Of a stretch of DNA of 64,000 bases, positions 52,779-62,359 are shown in pieces. The notes below the pieces were generated by a model. That model worked only from the letters and a program-made list of their open reading frames with translations. It was not told the DNA's origin and ran no database searches. Position 1 is the stretch's first letter, and each line of letters opens with the position of its first letter. Source of the DNA: Lichenicola cladoniae (GTDB lineage Bacteria > Pseudomonadota > Alphaproteobacteria > Acetobacterales > Acetobacteraceae); NCBI RefSeq assembly GCF_013201075.1, contig NZ_CP053708.1, positions 3,911,501 through 3,975,500 on the forward strand, written 5' to 3'. A program made the translations under genes and the position numbers.

Positions 52779-55520
52779 ATGTCTTCGGCACGAATTGTCG
52801 GCTCGGACCAACATTTCTCGGCACTTAACGACCTGGATTGCACCCGGGAGCCGATCCATCAGCCTGGGTCGATCCAGCCGCACGGCGCACTTCTGGCGAT
52901 CAGTCCCTCGGCCGACCTGACGATCGTCGCCGGCAGCCGTAACATCGGCAGGATTCTCGAATGCGATCTTGCCCTATCGGGCATCATCGGGCTCGCAATC
53001 GGCGATATCCTTGGGCTGGATTTTGCCCGATCCGTGCAGATTCGGCTTCGAAACGGCGAGCTCCGGGCGGAAGCGCCCTGGCAGTCGATGCTCGAGTTGA
53101 TGTCGAATGGCCGGCCGGTGCTGCTCGATGCCTCGGTACATCTCCATAACGAGCTGATCCTGGTGGAACTGCAGCACGCAGGCATGCAGGGTCTGGATGC
53201 AGCGGGTCTTCTCCGGAAACTCCAGAATATACTCGCCGGTCTTCGGGACGCGGAAAACAGCCTGGAAGAACTGGCCGGCGTCGCGGCGCAGGCCATCCGC
53301 CACCTGGTCGGCTACGAGCGGGTGCTGATCTATCGTTTCGATGCCGACTGGAACGGCGTGGCGATCGCAGAGGACAAGGAAGCGGACTGGGATTTTTCCC
53401 TCGTCGGCATACGCTTCCCGGCCTCGGATATCCCGGCGCAGGCGCGCAGACTATACGAGCGCAGCCCGATGCGATGCGTCGTCGATCGGGATGCGACACC
53501 GGTTCCGCTCGACCGGATGCCGGACCTCCTTGACGACCCGCTTTCGCAGGGGCCGATCGACCTGTCGTTCGCGCAGCTGCGCAGCCTGTCTCCGGTGCAT
53601 CTGCAGATCCATCGGGAACTCGGCATCAACGGCACCATGTCCCTGTCGATCATGCGCGACCAGAAGCTCTGGGGACTGGTGGTGTGCCATCATCGTCTGC
53701 CGCATCATCCATCGGCCTCCCAGAAATCGGCTGCGTCGCTGATTACCAATGCCTTCGCGCTCGGGATCAGCGCCACCGAACGCAACCATGTCGAGCAGGC
53801 GCGGCGGGAGGATCTGGACCGGCTGTCCACCCTGCTGGCCTACATGGCCGAAGCGGACTCAGTGACCTCGGCGCTGACCACCGGCACCACCACGATCGGC
53901 AACCTGCTCAGTTCGTCCGGTGCGGCCGTGCTCTACGACGGCGAGGTGGCGCTGGTCGGACGCACGCCTTCGGAGGCGGAGGTGCGCGAGCTGGCGGAGT
54001 GGCTGCGAGTCCACCGGGGCAACACGACGCTGTTCCACACCAACAGGCTTTCGGTCGAGCTCCCCTCATGGGACAGGCTCACCTCGGTCGCAAGCGGCGT
54101 GATGGCGGTGTTCCTGTCCAGCGACCAGCGCGACATGCTGCTGTGGTTCCGGCCGGATGAGCCCGAACTCATAAGCTGGGGCAGCGGCGCGCATCTCAGC
54201 CCGGAGAGCAAGGCATCACGACCGGCGCCGATGTCTTTCACACGCTGGAGCGAGGTGCAGCGAGGCGTGGCGGTTCCCTGGACCAACTGGGAATCCGAGA
54301 TCGCGGAAACACTTCGCCACGGCATCACCGAGGTCATCGTCCGCGCCCTGCACCGGATTCGCGACCTGAACGAGAAGCTGCGCCAGGCGCAGAAGATGGA
54401 AGCCGTGGGGCAACTCACCGGCGGCATCGCGCACGACTTCAACAACCTGCTGGCCGGGATCATCGGCAGCCTGGAGCTGCTGCAGATCCGCGTGGGACAG
54501 GGCCGCATCGGCGAGATCGACCGCTATATCGCCATGGCGATGACCTCGGCCAATCGTGCCGCCTCGCTGACCCATCGGCTGCTGTCCTTCTCGCGCCGGC
54601 AGACGCTCGACTCCAAGCCGGTGGACGTGAACCAGCTCACCACCTCGATGGAAGACCTGATCCGGCGCACGGTCGGCCCGGCGATCAAGGTCGAGACGGT
54701 CATCGCGGTCAGCCTGTGGAAGGCGCTGTGCGACGCCAATCAGCTCGAAAGCGCCCTGCTCAACCTGGCGATCAACGCGCGCGATGCGATGCCGGACGGT
54801 GGACGGCTGAGCATCGAGGCGGCCAATGCCCGCGTCGACGACGATTACGGGCAGCGCCATCCCGAGATCCTGGCAGGACAATACGTGGTGGTCTCGATCA
54901 CCGATACCGGGACCGGGATGACCCCGGAGGTGGTTGGCCGGGTGTTCGAGCCGTTCTTCACGACCAAACCGCTCGGCCAGGGCACCGGCCTCGGGCTCTC
55001 CATGGTCTACGGCTTCGCCAAGCAGTCGAACGGCTATACCCGCATCGAGAGCGAGCCGGGCCGCGGCACCAGCGTGCACATCTATCTGCCGCGGGCACCC
55101 GGCATCGTCGAGCTGGAGCCCAGCGTCACCCTGTCGCTGTCGGACTCTGCGGTCAGTTCGGGCGAAACCGTGCTGGTGGTCGATGACGAACCGGTCATGC
55201 GCATGCTGATCGGCGACATGCTGCGCGATCTTGGTTTCGTCGTGCTCGAGGCGGCGGATGGGGCGGAGGGGTTGCGTGTGCTGCAGGCTACGCAGGGCGT
55301 CGACCTGCTGATCAGCGATGTCGGCCTGCCCGGAGGCATGAACGGCCGGCAACTGGCGGACGCGGCGCGGGTCCAGCGGCCCCAGTTGAAGGTGCTGTTC
55401 ATCACCGGTTATGCCGGGAGCATGCTGGTCGGCGACGGTGTGCTCGAGCCGGCGATGCATGTCATCACCAAGCCGTTCGCACTCGACGTTCTGGCCGCCA
55501 AGATCCGGGAGATGATCTGA
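52779..55520 (+). CDS. bphP: bacteriophytochrome hybrid histidine kinase
   Basis: Red/far-red photoreceptor kinase, 913 aa. The biliverdin-binding cysteine is C21 in LDCTREPIHQPGSIQPHG. Domains: PAS (25-140), GAF (165-325) with RFPASDIPAQARRLY and SLSPVHLQ plus CHH, PHY (335-520), histidine kinase with H552 in GGIAHDFNN and the ATP-lid motifs NLAINARDAMPDGG and GTGLGLSMVYGF, and a C-terminal receiver with D847 in LISDVGLPGG. The start at 52779 places the cysteine where family members have it; in-frame codons at 52668 and 52737 are less likely. No heme oxygenase gene (bphO) is near. The PHY tongue motif that is usually PRxSF reads APMSF here. Confidence 0.92.
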   Translation: MSSARIVGSDQHFSALNDLDCTREPIHQPGSIQPHGALLAISPSADLTIVAGSRNIGRILECDLALSGIIGLAIGDILGLDFARSVQIRLRNGELRAEAPWQSMLELMSNGRPVLLDASVHLHNELILVELQHAGMQGLDAAGLLRKLQNILAGLRDAENSLEELAGVAAQAIRHLVGYERVLIYRFDADWNGVAIAEDKEADWDFSLVGIRFPASDIPAQARRLYERSPMRCVVDRDATPVPLDRMPDLLDDPLSQGPIDLSFAQLRSLSPVHLQIHRELGINGTMSLSIMRDQKLWGLVVCHHRLPHHPSASQKSAASLITNAFALGISATERNHVEQARREDLDRLSTLLAYMAEADSVTSALTTGTTTIGNLLSSSGAAVLYDGEVALVGRTPSEAEVRELAEWLRVHRGNTTLFHTNRLSVELPSWDRLTSVASGVMAVFLSSDQRDMLLWFRPDEPELISWGSGAHLSPESKASRPAPMSFTRWSEVQRGVAVPWTNWESEIAETLRHGITEVIVRALHRIRDLNEKLRQAQKMEAVGQLTGGIAHDFNNLLAGIIGSLELLQIRVGQGRIGEIDRYIAMAMTSANRAASLTHRLLSFSRRQTLDSKPVDVNQLTTSMEDLIRRTVGPAIKVETVIAVSLWKALCDANQLESALLNLAINARDAMPDGGRLSIEAANARVDDDYGQRHPEILAGQYVVVSITDTGTGMTPEVVGRVFEPFFTTKPLGQGTGLGLSMVYGFAKQSNGYTRIESEPGRGTSVHIYLPRAPGIVELEPSVTLSLSDSAVSSGETVLVVDDEPVMRMLIGDMLRDLGFVVLEAADGAEGLRVLQATQGVDLLISDVGLPGGMNGRQLADAARVQRPQLKVLFITGYAGSMLVGDGVLEPAMHVITKPFALDVLAAKIREMI

Positions 55521-55564
55521 ACGGCCGGATGGGTGTAAGAGGCGCGAAACAAGTCTGAGTCCCG

Positions 55565-56050
55565 ATGCCATTCCACGTGTCCAGCCCGCCATCCGGCGAC
55601 GCGGTCGAGCTTGTCGCCCACCTCATCCAGATGGCCCTGACGCCGGTCTTCCTGTTGTCCGCGATCGGGACGTTGCTCGGTCTGTTCAACACGCGCCTGG
55701 CTCGCGTGTCGGACCACATGGAGCACATCACCGAACTTCTGGATGCCGACACCAGCGGAAGCGACAAAGCCCGCCTGACGTCCCAGCTTTCCCGGTTGAA
55801 GTCCCGGACCCTCATGCTGGACGCCTCGATCGCGCTCGGTGCGATCGGTGGCGCATCGACCTGCGGTGCCGCGTTCGCCCTATTCCTGGGCGGGGTGCGA
55901 AACACCCAGGTCGCAGGCTGGCTGTTCACGCTGTTCGGCGTCGCCCTCGGCTGCGCGGTCTTTTCGCTGATCGCCTTCCTGGGCGACAGCCTGCTGGCGT
56001 GGCATGGGCTGCATCGTGACGGAGCGATGCCGAGGCCGCCAAAAGCTTAG
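55565..56050 (+). CDS. DUF2721 membrane protein
   Basis: 161 aa with three hydrophobic segments (LTPVFLLSAIGTLLGLF; LDASIALGAIGGASTCGAAFALF; WLFTLFGVALGCAVFSLIAFLG). TPVFLLSAIGTLLGLFNTRLARVSDH is the family signature, quoted in part. A short charged region links helices 1 and 2. Function unknown. 44 nt downstream of bphP on the same strand. Confidence 0.85.
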   Translation: MPFHVSSPPSGDAVELVAHLIQMALTPVFLLSAIGTLLGLFNTRLARVSDHMEHITELLDADTSGSDKARLTSQLSRLKSRTLMLDASIALGAIGGASTCGAAFALFLGGVRNTQVAGWLFTLFGVALGCAVFSLIAFLGDSLLAWHGLHRDGAMPRPPKA

Positions 56051-56107
56051 CAACCCGACCATTCCGACACTGTTCTTGTGCATGACACCCAGGAACAGGA
56101 GGACGCC

Positions 56108-56422
56108 GTGGCGGATATCCAGGAGCCCGACACTTATGGCGAGGGCAAGCACGGGCAGGCCCGCCAGCTTGCGGACGCCGCGCTGAAAGCTCAGCGCGAA
56201 GGCCGTCTCGACGATGCCGACCGGCTATTCGCGGAAGCGACGCGGACCGATCCGCAGGCAGTCGAGGATGCGCTGATGCAGAGCGACGAGGGTGCGAAAT
56301 ACGATGCGGCCGAGATCGGCACCGATGCGGAAGTGGCGAGCATCAGCCGGACCATCGAACCCGGCTCCGACGCACCGTCACGCGCCGGGATCACCGGAAC
56401 CGGCAGCGGCGCCGACGGCTAG
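56108..56422 (+). CDS. small acidic hypothetical protein
   Basis: 104 aa from a GTG preceded by a strong AGGAGG (56097-56102). An upstream in-frame ATG at 56078 lacks a ribosome binding site. Highly polar and acidic; one helical segment (ARQLADAALKAQREGRLDDADRLFAEA in parts) looks like a single TPR-like helical hairpin. The C-terminus is Gly/Ser/Thr-rich and probably disordered. No known function. Confidence 0.6.
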   Translation: MADIQEPDTYGEGKHGQARQLADAALKAQREGRLDDADRLFAEATRTDPQAVEDALMQSDEGAKYDAAEIGTDAEVASISRTIEPGSDAPSRAGITGTGSGADG

Positions 56423-56433
56423 GGAGACCGTCT

Positions 56434-59073
56434 TCAGTCCTGGCGCAATAGGATTGCCGGACTGGCTGCAAGCCCGCGACGGGTTGCGAGGTAGCCGGCC
56501 ACGAGCATCAGCACGATCGCCAGGGCCATCACGGCGGCGACGGTGCCGGGAAGAAACGCCCACGGCGCCTTGAGCACGAGGTGCATCAGAAGCCAGCTCA
56601 GGCCCGCACCGACCCCGACCGCGCAGAGGCCGGCGATCGCGCCGAGGATGGCGAACTCGATCAGCCAGGCGGCACGAAGCTGGGCGCTCGTCGCCCCCAG
56701 AACGCGCAGCACGGCGGCCTCGGCAACCCGCTGACGCTGCGCGGCTGCGAGTGTCGCAGCCAGAACCAGCCCGCCCGACACCAGGGCCACGGCGCCGATC
56801 GCAGCCAGCGCCAAGGCGAGTTTGCGCACAAGGCCGCCGAGCTGCGTCAGGATGTCGGCGACGCGGATACCGGTCACGTTGGGCAGCGCGTCGGTCACGG
56901 CGGTCAGGATCGCGGCGTCGTCGGCCGGACGCCCGGTCGAGGCGACCGTGGCGACGACCGTATGCGGTGCGGCGGAGAGCAGGCCCGGTGACGCCATGAA
57001 GGCGAAGTTGAGCTGGAGCGAGCGCCAGGCGATTTCGCGCAGGCTCGCCACCTTCAGGTCGATGTCGCGACCGAGCACGTTCAGCCGGACGATCGAGCCG
57101 ACATGCACGCCCCAGCCCTTGGCGAGGCCGGCATCGAACGACAGCAGCGGCGGCCCGGCATAGTCGGGTGCCCACCACTGCCCGGCGACGACATGGGTGT
57201 CGGGCGGTGCGGCGCCGGCGATGGTCAGGCCATGGTCGCCGCGCAAGGCCCAGCGCGTACCGGCTGTGGCCTGGACATCCTCGGCCGGCACGCCGTCCAC
57301 CGCCACCACGCGGGTACGCAGGCTCGGCAGTTCGCGGACGTCGCCGACCGTCGGCATGGCGTGGAGCAGCGCGTCGAACCGAGAGACCTCGTCCGGCTGC
57401 AGGTCGATGAAATAGAAAGACGGCGCGTGTTTCGGGAGCTGGTCCAGCACCGCGGCCCTGAGGTCGCCCTCGGCCAGCGCGACGGTCGCCAGCACGGTCA
57501 GGCCGGCACCCAGCGCCAGCAGCAGTCGTGCAGCCGGTGCGGCCGGACGACTCAGTGCCGCCAGGCCCAGCCTCGCCCCGACACGCGCCACACCCGGACG
57601 CGGAGCGGGCCTCGGGATCGCCCGGGCGAGCCTGGTCAGGGCCCAGCCGGCCAGCCTGAACCCGACCAGGACGATCGCCGACACGACGCAGAAGCCGAGC
57701 GCGAGCCGCCTGTCGGGCGAAGTCAGCACGGCGAGCAGGACCAGCAGCGCCGACAGCCCGACCAGCCCGGCGACGGTCCGTGGCCGTCGTCCGATCCGGT
57801 CCGTCGATCCGCCGGCGGGACCGCGGAACAGCACCGCGGGCGGGACCGAGATCGCGCGCGACAGCGGGGCCAGGGTGAACAGGGAGGCGACGACGATGCC
57901 GAAGATCGAGGCCAGCCCGACAGGTGCCCATTGCAGCCCGCCCTGCGGCGCCACCGGCAGCAGGCTGGACAGCAGCTGCACCGCAATCGGTGGCAGCACG
58001 AGCCCGACGATAGCGCCGAGCACGATACCGGCGGCGCAGAGTCCGCCGACCTGGAGGCCGAACACCGTGACCGCCAGCACCGGCGGGCTCCCAAGCGAGC
58101 GCAGCACGGCGATGGTCTCGGTGCGGGACTCAAGCCAGCTCGAAACGCCGGCGGCAACGCCCATTCCGCCCAGCAGCAGCGCGGCCAGGGCGATCAGCGT
58201 CATGAACAAGGCGACCTGATCGACGACACGGGTCAAAGCCGGCGCGGCATCGTCGATGTCGCGGATGTGCCAGGCCTGGCCGGGGAAGCGGGTCCCGACC
58301 TCCTGTGCCAGAACACGCGATCGGGCCAGGCGGGCCGCCGCGGTCTCGGCCCGGTCCAGGTCCGGAAGCACGACGCGCAGCGATGTCGTCAGCAGCGCGC
58401 CGGGCCGCTGGAGGCCGGCCGCCGCCAGGGCGGACCGGGCGATCAGGATGGACGGCGCCAGTGCCGCCTGGCCGCCGGCGTCGGGCAGCCGGTCCAAAGC
58501 CGGGCCAAGGCGGAAGAACGTGTCGCCGAGGCGGAGCCGGGTACCGGGGCTGGCGCCGAGGCGGTCGATGATCAGCGGGTCCGCCAGCAGGCCCGGCTCG
58601 CCGCCGGCTCCCGCCAACGCGCCTGCCAGTGGGCCGGTGCCGCCAAGGGCCACCTGCCCCACCAGCGGATAGGCTGCGTCGACCGCATTCAGCTCGACCA
58701 GCATGCGACGCCCGGCGGGCCCGTAGAGCATGGAGCGCATGCGGACGACGTCGGACGTGCGCGCGCCCCGGGACTGCAGGAACGTAGCCAGCTCGGCCGG
58801 GAGAGGATCGCTGCTCTCGATCGCCAGGTCACCACCGAGAATGGCACGGCGCTGCTCGGCCACGCCGGACTGGATCGCATCGCGCAGGCCACCGATGGTG
58901 CCGATCGCAGCGACGCCCAGTGCCAGGCAGAGCAGGACGATGCCCATGCCGCGCAACACCCCGGTGCCGCCTCGCCAGTCGCGCAGCGCCAGGCGCAGCG
59001 CCAGGCGGACGGTGGCCGTCATCCCGCGCGGTGTCGCGTTCGCCATGGTCGCGAGCGGCCGGGTCTCGCTCAC
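56434..59073 (-). CDS. ybbP: FtsX-like ABC transporter permease (YbbP family)
   Basis: Large inner-membrane permease, 879 aa. One N-terminal helix, a periplasmic domain, a cluster of helices (LIALAALLLGGMGVAAGVSSWL with TETIAVLRSLGSP), a second periplasmic domain and a C-terminal helix cluster (AAVLRVLGATSAQLRAAWLIE). The duplicated FtsX pattern TIAVLRSLG/AAVLRVLGA is diagnostic. Start overlaps the ATPase stop by ATGA. In other bacteria YbbAP is linked to TesA and probably moves lipids or lipid-like compounds; the link is retained here. Confidence 0.92.
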   Translation of the reverse strand: MSETRPLATMANATPRGMTATVRLALRLALRDWRGGTGVLRGMGIVLLCLALGVAAIGTIGGLRDAIQSGVAEQRRAILGGDLAIESSDPLPAELATFLQSRGARTSDVVRMRSMLYGPAGRRMLVELNAVDAAYPLVGQVALGGTGPLAGALAGAGGEPGLLADPLIIDRLGASPGTRLRLGDTFFRLGPALDRLPDAGGQAALAPSILIARSALAAAGLQRPGALLTTSLRVVLPDLDRAETAAARLARSRVLAQEVGTRFPGQAWHIRDIDDAAPALTRVVDQVALFMTLIALAALLLGGMGVAAGVSSWLESRTETIAVLRSLGSPPVLAVTVFGLQVGGLCAAGIVLGAIVGLVLPPIAVQLLSSLLPVAPQGGLQWAPVGLASIFGIVVASLFTLAPLSRAISVPPAVLFRGPAGGSTDRIGRRPRTVAGLVGLSALLVLLAVLTSPDRRLALGFCVVSAIVLVGFRLAGWALTRLARAIPRPAPRPGVARVGARLGLAALSRPAAPAARLLLALGAGLTVLATVALAEGDLRAAVLDQLPKHAPSFYFIDLQPDEVSRFDALLHAMPTVGDVRELPSLRTRVVAVDGVPAEDVQATAGTRWALRGDHGLTIAGAAPPDTHVVAGQWWAPDYAGPPLLSFDAGLAKGWGVHVGSIVRLNVLGRDIDLKVASLREIAWRSLQLNFAFMASPGLLSAAPHTVVATVASTGRPADDAAILTAVTDALPNVTGIRVADILTQLGGLVRKLALALAAIGAVALVSGGLVLAATLAAAQRQRVAEAAVLRVLGATSAQLRAAWLIEFAILGAIAGLCAVGVGAGLSWLLMHLVLKAPWAFLPGTVAAVMALAIVLMLVAGYLATRRGLAASPAILLRQD

Positions 59074-59885
59074 GCGGTTGCCTCTGCGGCGGCCCGGAGC
59101 TGTCCATCCGAGACGACGAGCTGGCGATCGCAGCGCGCCGCCAGGGCGGGATCGTGGGTGATCAGCAGGAGGGCGGTGCCCTGCTGGCGCTGCAGTTCGA
59201 ACAGCAGCGCCTGCACGCTCTCGCCGGTGCGCACATCCAGGTTACCGGTCGGCTCGTCGGCCAGCAGCAGGGCCGGCCGTGGCGCGAAGGCGCGGGCCAG
59301 CGCTACCCGCTGCTGCTCACCGCCGGACAGCTGGCCAGGCAGATGTCCGAGGCGGTGGCCGAGGCCGACCTGGCGCAACGCGGCCTCGGCGGTTTCGAAG
59401 GCGCCCTCCCGGCCTGCGAGTTCCAGCGGCACCGCGACGTTCTCGAGGGCGGTCATGGTCGGGATCAAGTGGAAGGACTGGAACACGATGCCGATCCGCC
59501 GGCCGCGAAAGCGGGCCCGCTCGTCCTCGTTCAGGCTGGCGAGGTCGATTCCATCGACCAGCACATGGCCCCGCGTCGGACGCTCGAGCCCGGCGAGAAG
59601 CATGAGCAGGCTGGTCTTGCCGGAGCCGGACGGCCCGACGATCCCGACCGACTCTCCGGCCGCCACGGCCAGCGACATGCCGCGCACGATGTCCAGGGCA
59701 TCGGGAGAACGCTCGCCAACTGTGGGAGCGGGCGCACGTTGCAGCCGCAACGCCCGGCGCCACCCCGCGTTGACGGCGACCGGACGGGACTGCACCGTCA
59801 GCCAGAGGTCGCGCGCCTCTACGAGAGCCGGGCGATCGTCCCGGGAAGGCGCCGATCGGTCACGTTGGGGCGTATGTCCATCCAT
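59070..59885 (-). CDS. ybbA: ABC transporter ATP-binding protein (YbbA family)
   Basis: ATPase partner of the FtsX-like permease, 271 aa. Walker A GPSGSGKTSLL, Q-loop FQSFHLIPTMTALENV, signature LSGGEQQRVALARAFAPRP, Walker B LLLADEPTGNLD. A long N-terminal extension (about 60 residues) precedes the ATPase core, including an insertion before the Walker A strand. The ATG at 59885 shares bases with the ATG of the divergent tesA; a longer frame to 59921 also exists. Confidence 0.88.
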   Translation of the reverse strand: MDGHTPQRDRSAPSRDDRPALVEARDLWLTVQSRPVAVNAGWRRALRLQRAPAPTVGERSPDALDIVRGMSLAVAAGESVGIVGPSGSGKTSLLMLLAGLERPTRGHVLVDGIDLASLNEDERARFRGRRIGIVFQSFHLIPTMTALENVAVPLELAGREGAFETAEAALRQVGLGHRLGHLPGQLSGGEQQRVALARAFAPRPALLLADEPTGNLDVRTGESVQALLFELQRQQGTALLLITHDPALAARCDRQLVVSDGQLRAAAEATA

Positions 59886-60627
59886 GAAGGTTCCATATGG
59901 CCGCATGTCGCGCTGCACCAAGAGAGCGCGTCACCTGTGGCCGCTGATTGGCGCATCCGTGTTGGCGATCATGCTGTGGATACCGCATGGGCTCGCGGCC
60001 GGTTCCGGCACGTCGGCTGCTCCGGCGGGACAGGAAGCCGTGGCCCAGCCTGAACGCACGATCCGGATCCTCGCACTCGGCGACTCGCTGACCGCGGGCT
60101 ATGGACTGCCGCACGACCAGGGCTTCGTGGCACGCCTGCAGGCGGCCCTCGACCAGGCGGGCGCGCATGCGACGCTGCTGGATGCCGGCGTGTCGGGCGA
60201 CACCAGCGCCGGCGGGCTGGCCCGGCTGGACTGGGCTCTCGGCGATCACCCGGACGCGGCGATCGTCGAGCTCGGCGCCAACGATGGCCTGCGTGGGCTC
60301 GATCCGGGCCAGATGGAGCATAACCTTGGCGCGATCCTGGACCGGCTGGCAGCACTACATATCCCGGTCCTGTTCAGCGGGATGTTCGCGCCGCCCAATC
60401 TCGGGGCGCCGTACGGCCGGGCATTCCGCGAGGTGTTCGATCGGCTGTCACGCCGGCCCGGGCTGCTCTACGACCCGTTCTTTCTGCAGGACGTGGCCGG
60501 CAAGCATGGGCTGAACCAGGCGGACGGGATGCATCCGGCACCCGCCGGCGTGGCGATCATCGTGCACCGGATCACGCCGCTGGTCCTGAAGCTGGTGCAG
60601 ACCGCACGGAACACGCCGACGCGGTAG
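59884..60627 (+). CDS. tesA: TesA/arylesterase-type SGNH lipase, exported
   Basis: Periplasmic SGNH-fold esterase/lysophospholipase, 247 aa. Signal region up to about residue 40 (IPHGLAAGS). Block I GDSLTAGYGL with nucleophile Ser, block II GVSGDTSAGG, block III LGANDGLRG, block V DGMHP with catalytic Asp/His. Divergent from ybbA-ybbP, the usual tesA neighbours. The ATG at 59884 overlaps the ybbA ATG in the sequence CATG; an ATG at 59905 is a good alternative. Confidence 0.9.
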   Translation: MKVPYGRMSRCTKRARHLWPLIGASVLAIMLWIPHGLAAGSGTSAAPAGQEAVAQPERTIRILALGDSLTAGYGLPHDQGFVARLQAALDQAGAHATLLDAGVSGDTSAGGLARLDWALGDHPDAAIVELGANDGLRGLDPGQMEHNLGAILDRLAALHIPVLFSGMFAPPNLGAPYGRAFREVFDRLSRRPGLLYDPFFLQDVAGKHGLNQADGMHPAPAGVAIIVHRITPLVLKLVQTARNTPTR

Positions 60628-60842
60628 GCGCCGCTCGAAGTTGCGTGTCCGGACGCCGTCGTCGACCCAGTCGCGCCGCCTGTACGCGCGCCGTTTCCGA
60701 CGGCATGTAGAGGCCCGATCCGACCAGAACGCCGCTGCTGGCTGCCTTCCGCGGATTGGCGTTCCCGACTGCAAGAAATTGACGGTTCATGATGTCGTCG
60801 GTGAAAAGAGGATGCAGCCATCAACACTGGGCAGCTGGTAAT

Positions 60843-60864
60843 CCGGCGCGCCTTTTCGCGCCGG
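60843..60864 (-). terminator. terminator of the porin gene
   Basis: Perfect 8-bp stem CCGGCGCG / CGCGCCGG with a 6-nt loop, starting 10 nt after the OprB stop on the minus strand and also facing the convergent tesA. Very GC-rich stem. Confidence 0.65.
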
Positions 60865-60874
60865 GTCGGCGTTC

Positions 60875-62359
60875 TCAGAACAACTCGATATGGGTTTTGA
60901 AGCCAAGCAGAGCCGCATCATGCAGGTTCGTCTGCGCATTCGGACGGATGAAATACTGGAAATCGGGCGCGAAGGTGACGCCGCGCATCACGTGGATCTG
61001 GTAGGTCGCCTCGATATCCATGGTGTGGCTCTGGATGCCGGGCGTGCTGTCATTATAGAACTGCCCGCCATTGCCGGTAATGGGCAGGCCGAGTTCCTGC
61101 TGCAACTCCTCGGTCCGGGTCAGCGCATTCGATACCTGCAGGTAATTGAACGCGACCCCGACCAAGTCCTTCGGTCGCGCCTTCCAGAAGCCCTGGTCGA
61201 GCAGGGCGACTTCGTACTGGTCGTTGCGCGTCGAAGTGGACGGGTCGTTGTGGTAGAAGCCGCCCAGCACGATCAGGCCGTTGGTATTGCCCGGCCCGTT
61301 GCGCAGCAGCATCTGGTCGACCAGCACCCAGGCCGCCGTGGTGCCTTTACGCTGGCGCGGCGGCAGTCCGGTCTGACCGAGTGCACTGCCATTGACGTCG
61401 AAAAAGCCGTCCTTGTGGTTCTGGTTGTCATAGGCGAAACCGAGCTTGTAATGGCCCGGCAGCTTGTCTGGCCCGAACATCGGTTCGTAGCCGACTTCAA
61501 CCGGAAATGCCTCACCGTTGATCTGTGCTGAGCTGAACCGGAAGCCCGAGCGGAAACCATTGGTGGCACTGTAGATGTTGGCCTCGGTAAAGAAGATACC
61601 CGTCTGGATATAGGTACTCTTGGTCGGACGCACCCGCACCCGGGTCGCCCAACCGCCATCCGGATAGGACGAATGAGCAGTGTTGTCCGACGATGCCTTG
61701 GGGTTACCGCAGAACGAGTTGTTCATGAAGTTGCAGTAGAGCGGCGACGCTGAGAAGTCGTTCAGGAACGGGATGCGGCCAGCGGTGATGTCGAAGCGCC
61801 CTCCGGCCAGCGTCTCCTCGCCGTATGCATAAACAAGATGCACCGCCACGTTGCCGCCAGCGCCATAGATCTCCTGGCTGGGGTTGAGATTGTCGCCGAA
61901 GATCCGGCTGGCCGGAATGCCGTAGCGGCCGACAACGACGCTATGCGTCGAGAAACCGGACAGCCCCGCCAGGCGCTGCCAATCGATATCGGTCTCGAAC
62001 GCATACTGTCCGGCGTTGGTCGAGCCCTTGCGCGGACCGGAGACGATGCCGGAAAACTCGTTGGTGTCGTCGAGCAGGAGGTCGATGCCCGCCTTGCGCA
62101 GCTCACCGGTCCCGAACATGTCGCCGAACAGCGCTTCCGGAGCCGGCAACGGAGGTACCGCGGTGACGCTGGCCGGCAAGGCGACCCCAAGCGGCGTCGA
62201 GACGCGGGCACTCGGGTTGAGGGAGGTCTGCGCCCCTGCAGGAGCAGCCGCGAGCGCGATCAACAGGGCCAGACCGCTTGCTGCTGCTTCGATGGCTCTG
62301 GAGCCGCTTCTAACCGCAGCATCACGGCGGCACGCGGGCATCGTGCTGGTCTCGATCAT
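60875..62359 (-). CDS. OprB-family carbohydrate-selective porin
   Basis: Outer-membrane beta-barrel porin for sugars, 494 aa. Signal peptide with an extended n-region ends near PAGAQTS (residue 44). LAGLSGFSTHSVVVGRYG, GRFDITAGRIPFLNDF, SPLYCNFMNNSFCGNP, and a terminal Phe (THIELF) for barrel insertion fit the OprB family. The pair of cysteines in CNFMNNSFC is common in acetic acid bacterial members. Start ATG at 62359 with GGGAGAG upstream. Alone in its operon. Confidence 0.88.
   Translation of the reverse strand: MIETSTMPACRRDAAVRSGSRAIEAAASGLALLIALAAAPAGAQTSLNPSARVSTPLGVALPASVTAVPPLPAPEALFGDMFGTGELRKAGIDLLLDDTNEFSGIVSGPRKGSTNAGQYAFETDIDWQRLAGLSGFSTHSVVVGRYGIPASRIFGDNLNPSQEIYGAGGNVAVHLVYAYGEETLAGGRFDITAGRIPFLNDFSASPLYCNFMNNSFCGNPKASSDNTAHSSYPDGGWATRVRVRPTKSTYIQTGIFFTEANIYSATNGFRSGFRFSSAQINGEAFPVEVGYEPMFGPDKLPGHYKLGFAYDNQNHKDGFFDVNGSALGQTGLPPRQRKGTTAAWVLVDQMLLRNGPGNTNGLIVLGGFYHNDPSTSTRNDQYEVALLDQGFWKARPKDLVGVAFNYLQVSNALTRTEELQQELGLPITGNGGQFYNDSTPGIQSHTMDIEATYQIHVMRGVTFAPDFQYFIRPNAQTNLHDAALLGFKTHIELF

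Noticed and set aside
52344-52843. Two overlapping minus-strand frames between the transketolase and phytochrome genes
   Set aside because: They run into the bphP coding start, lack ribosome binding sites and resemble no family.
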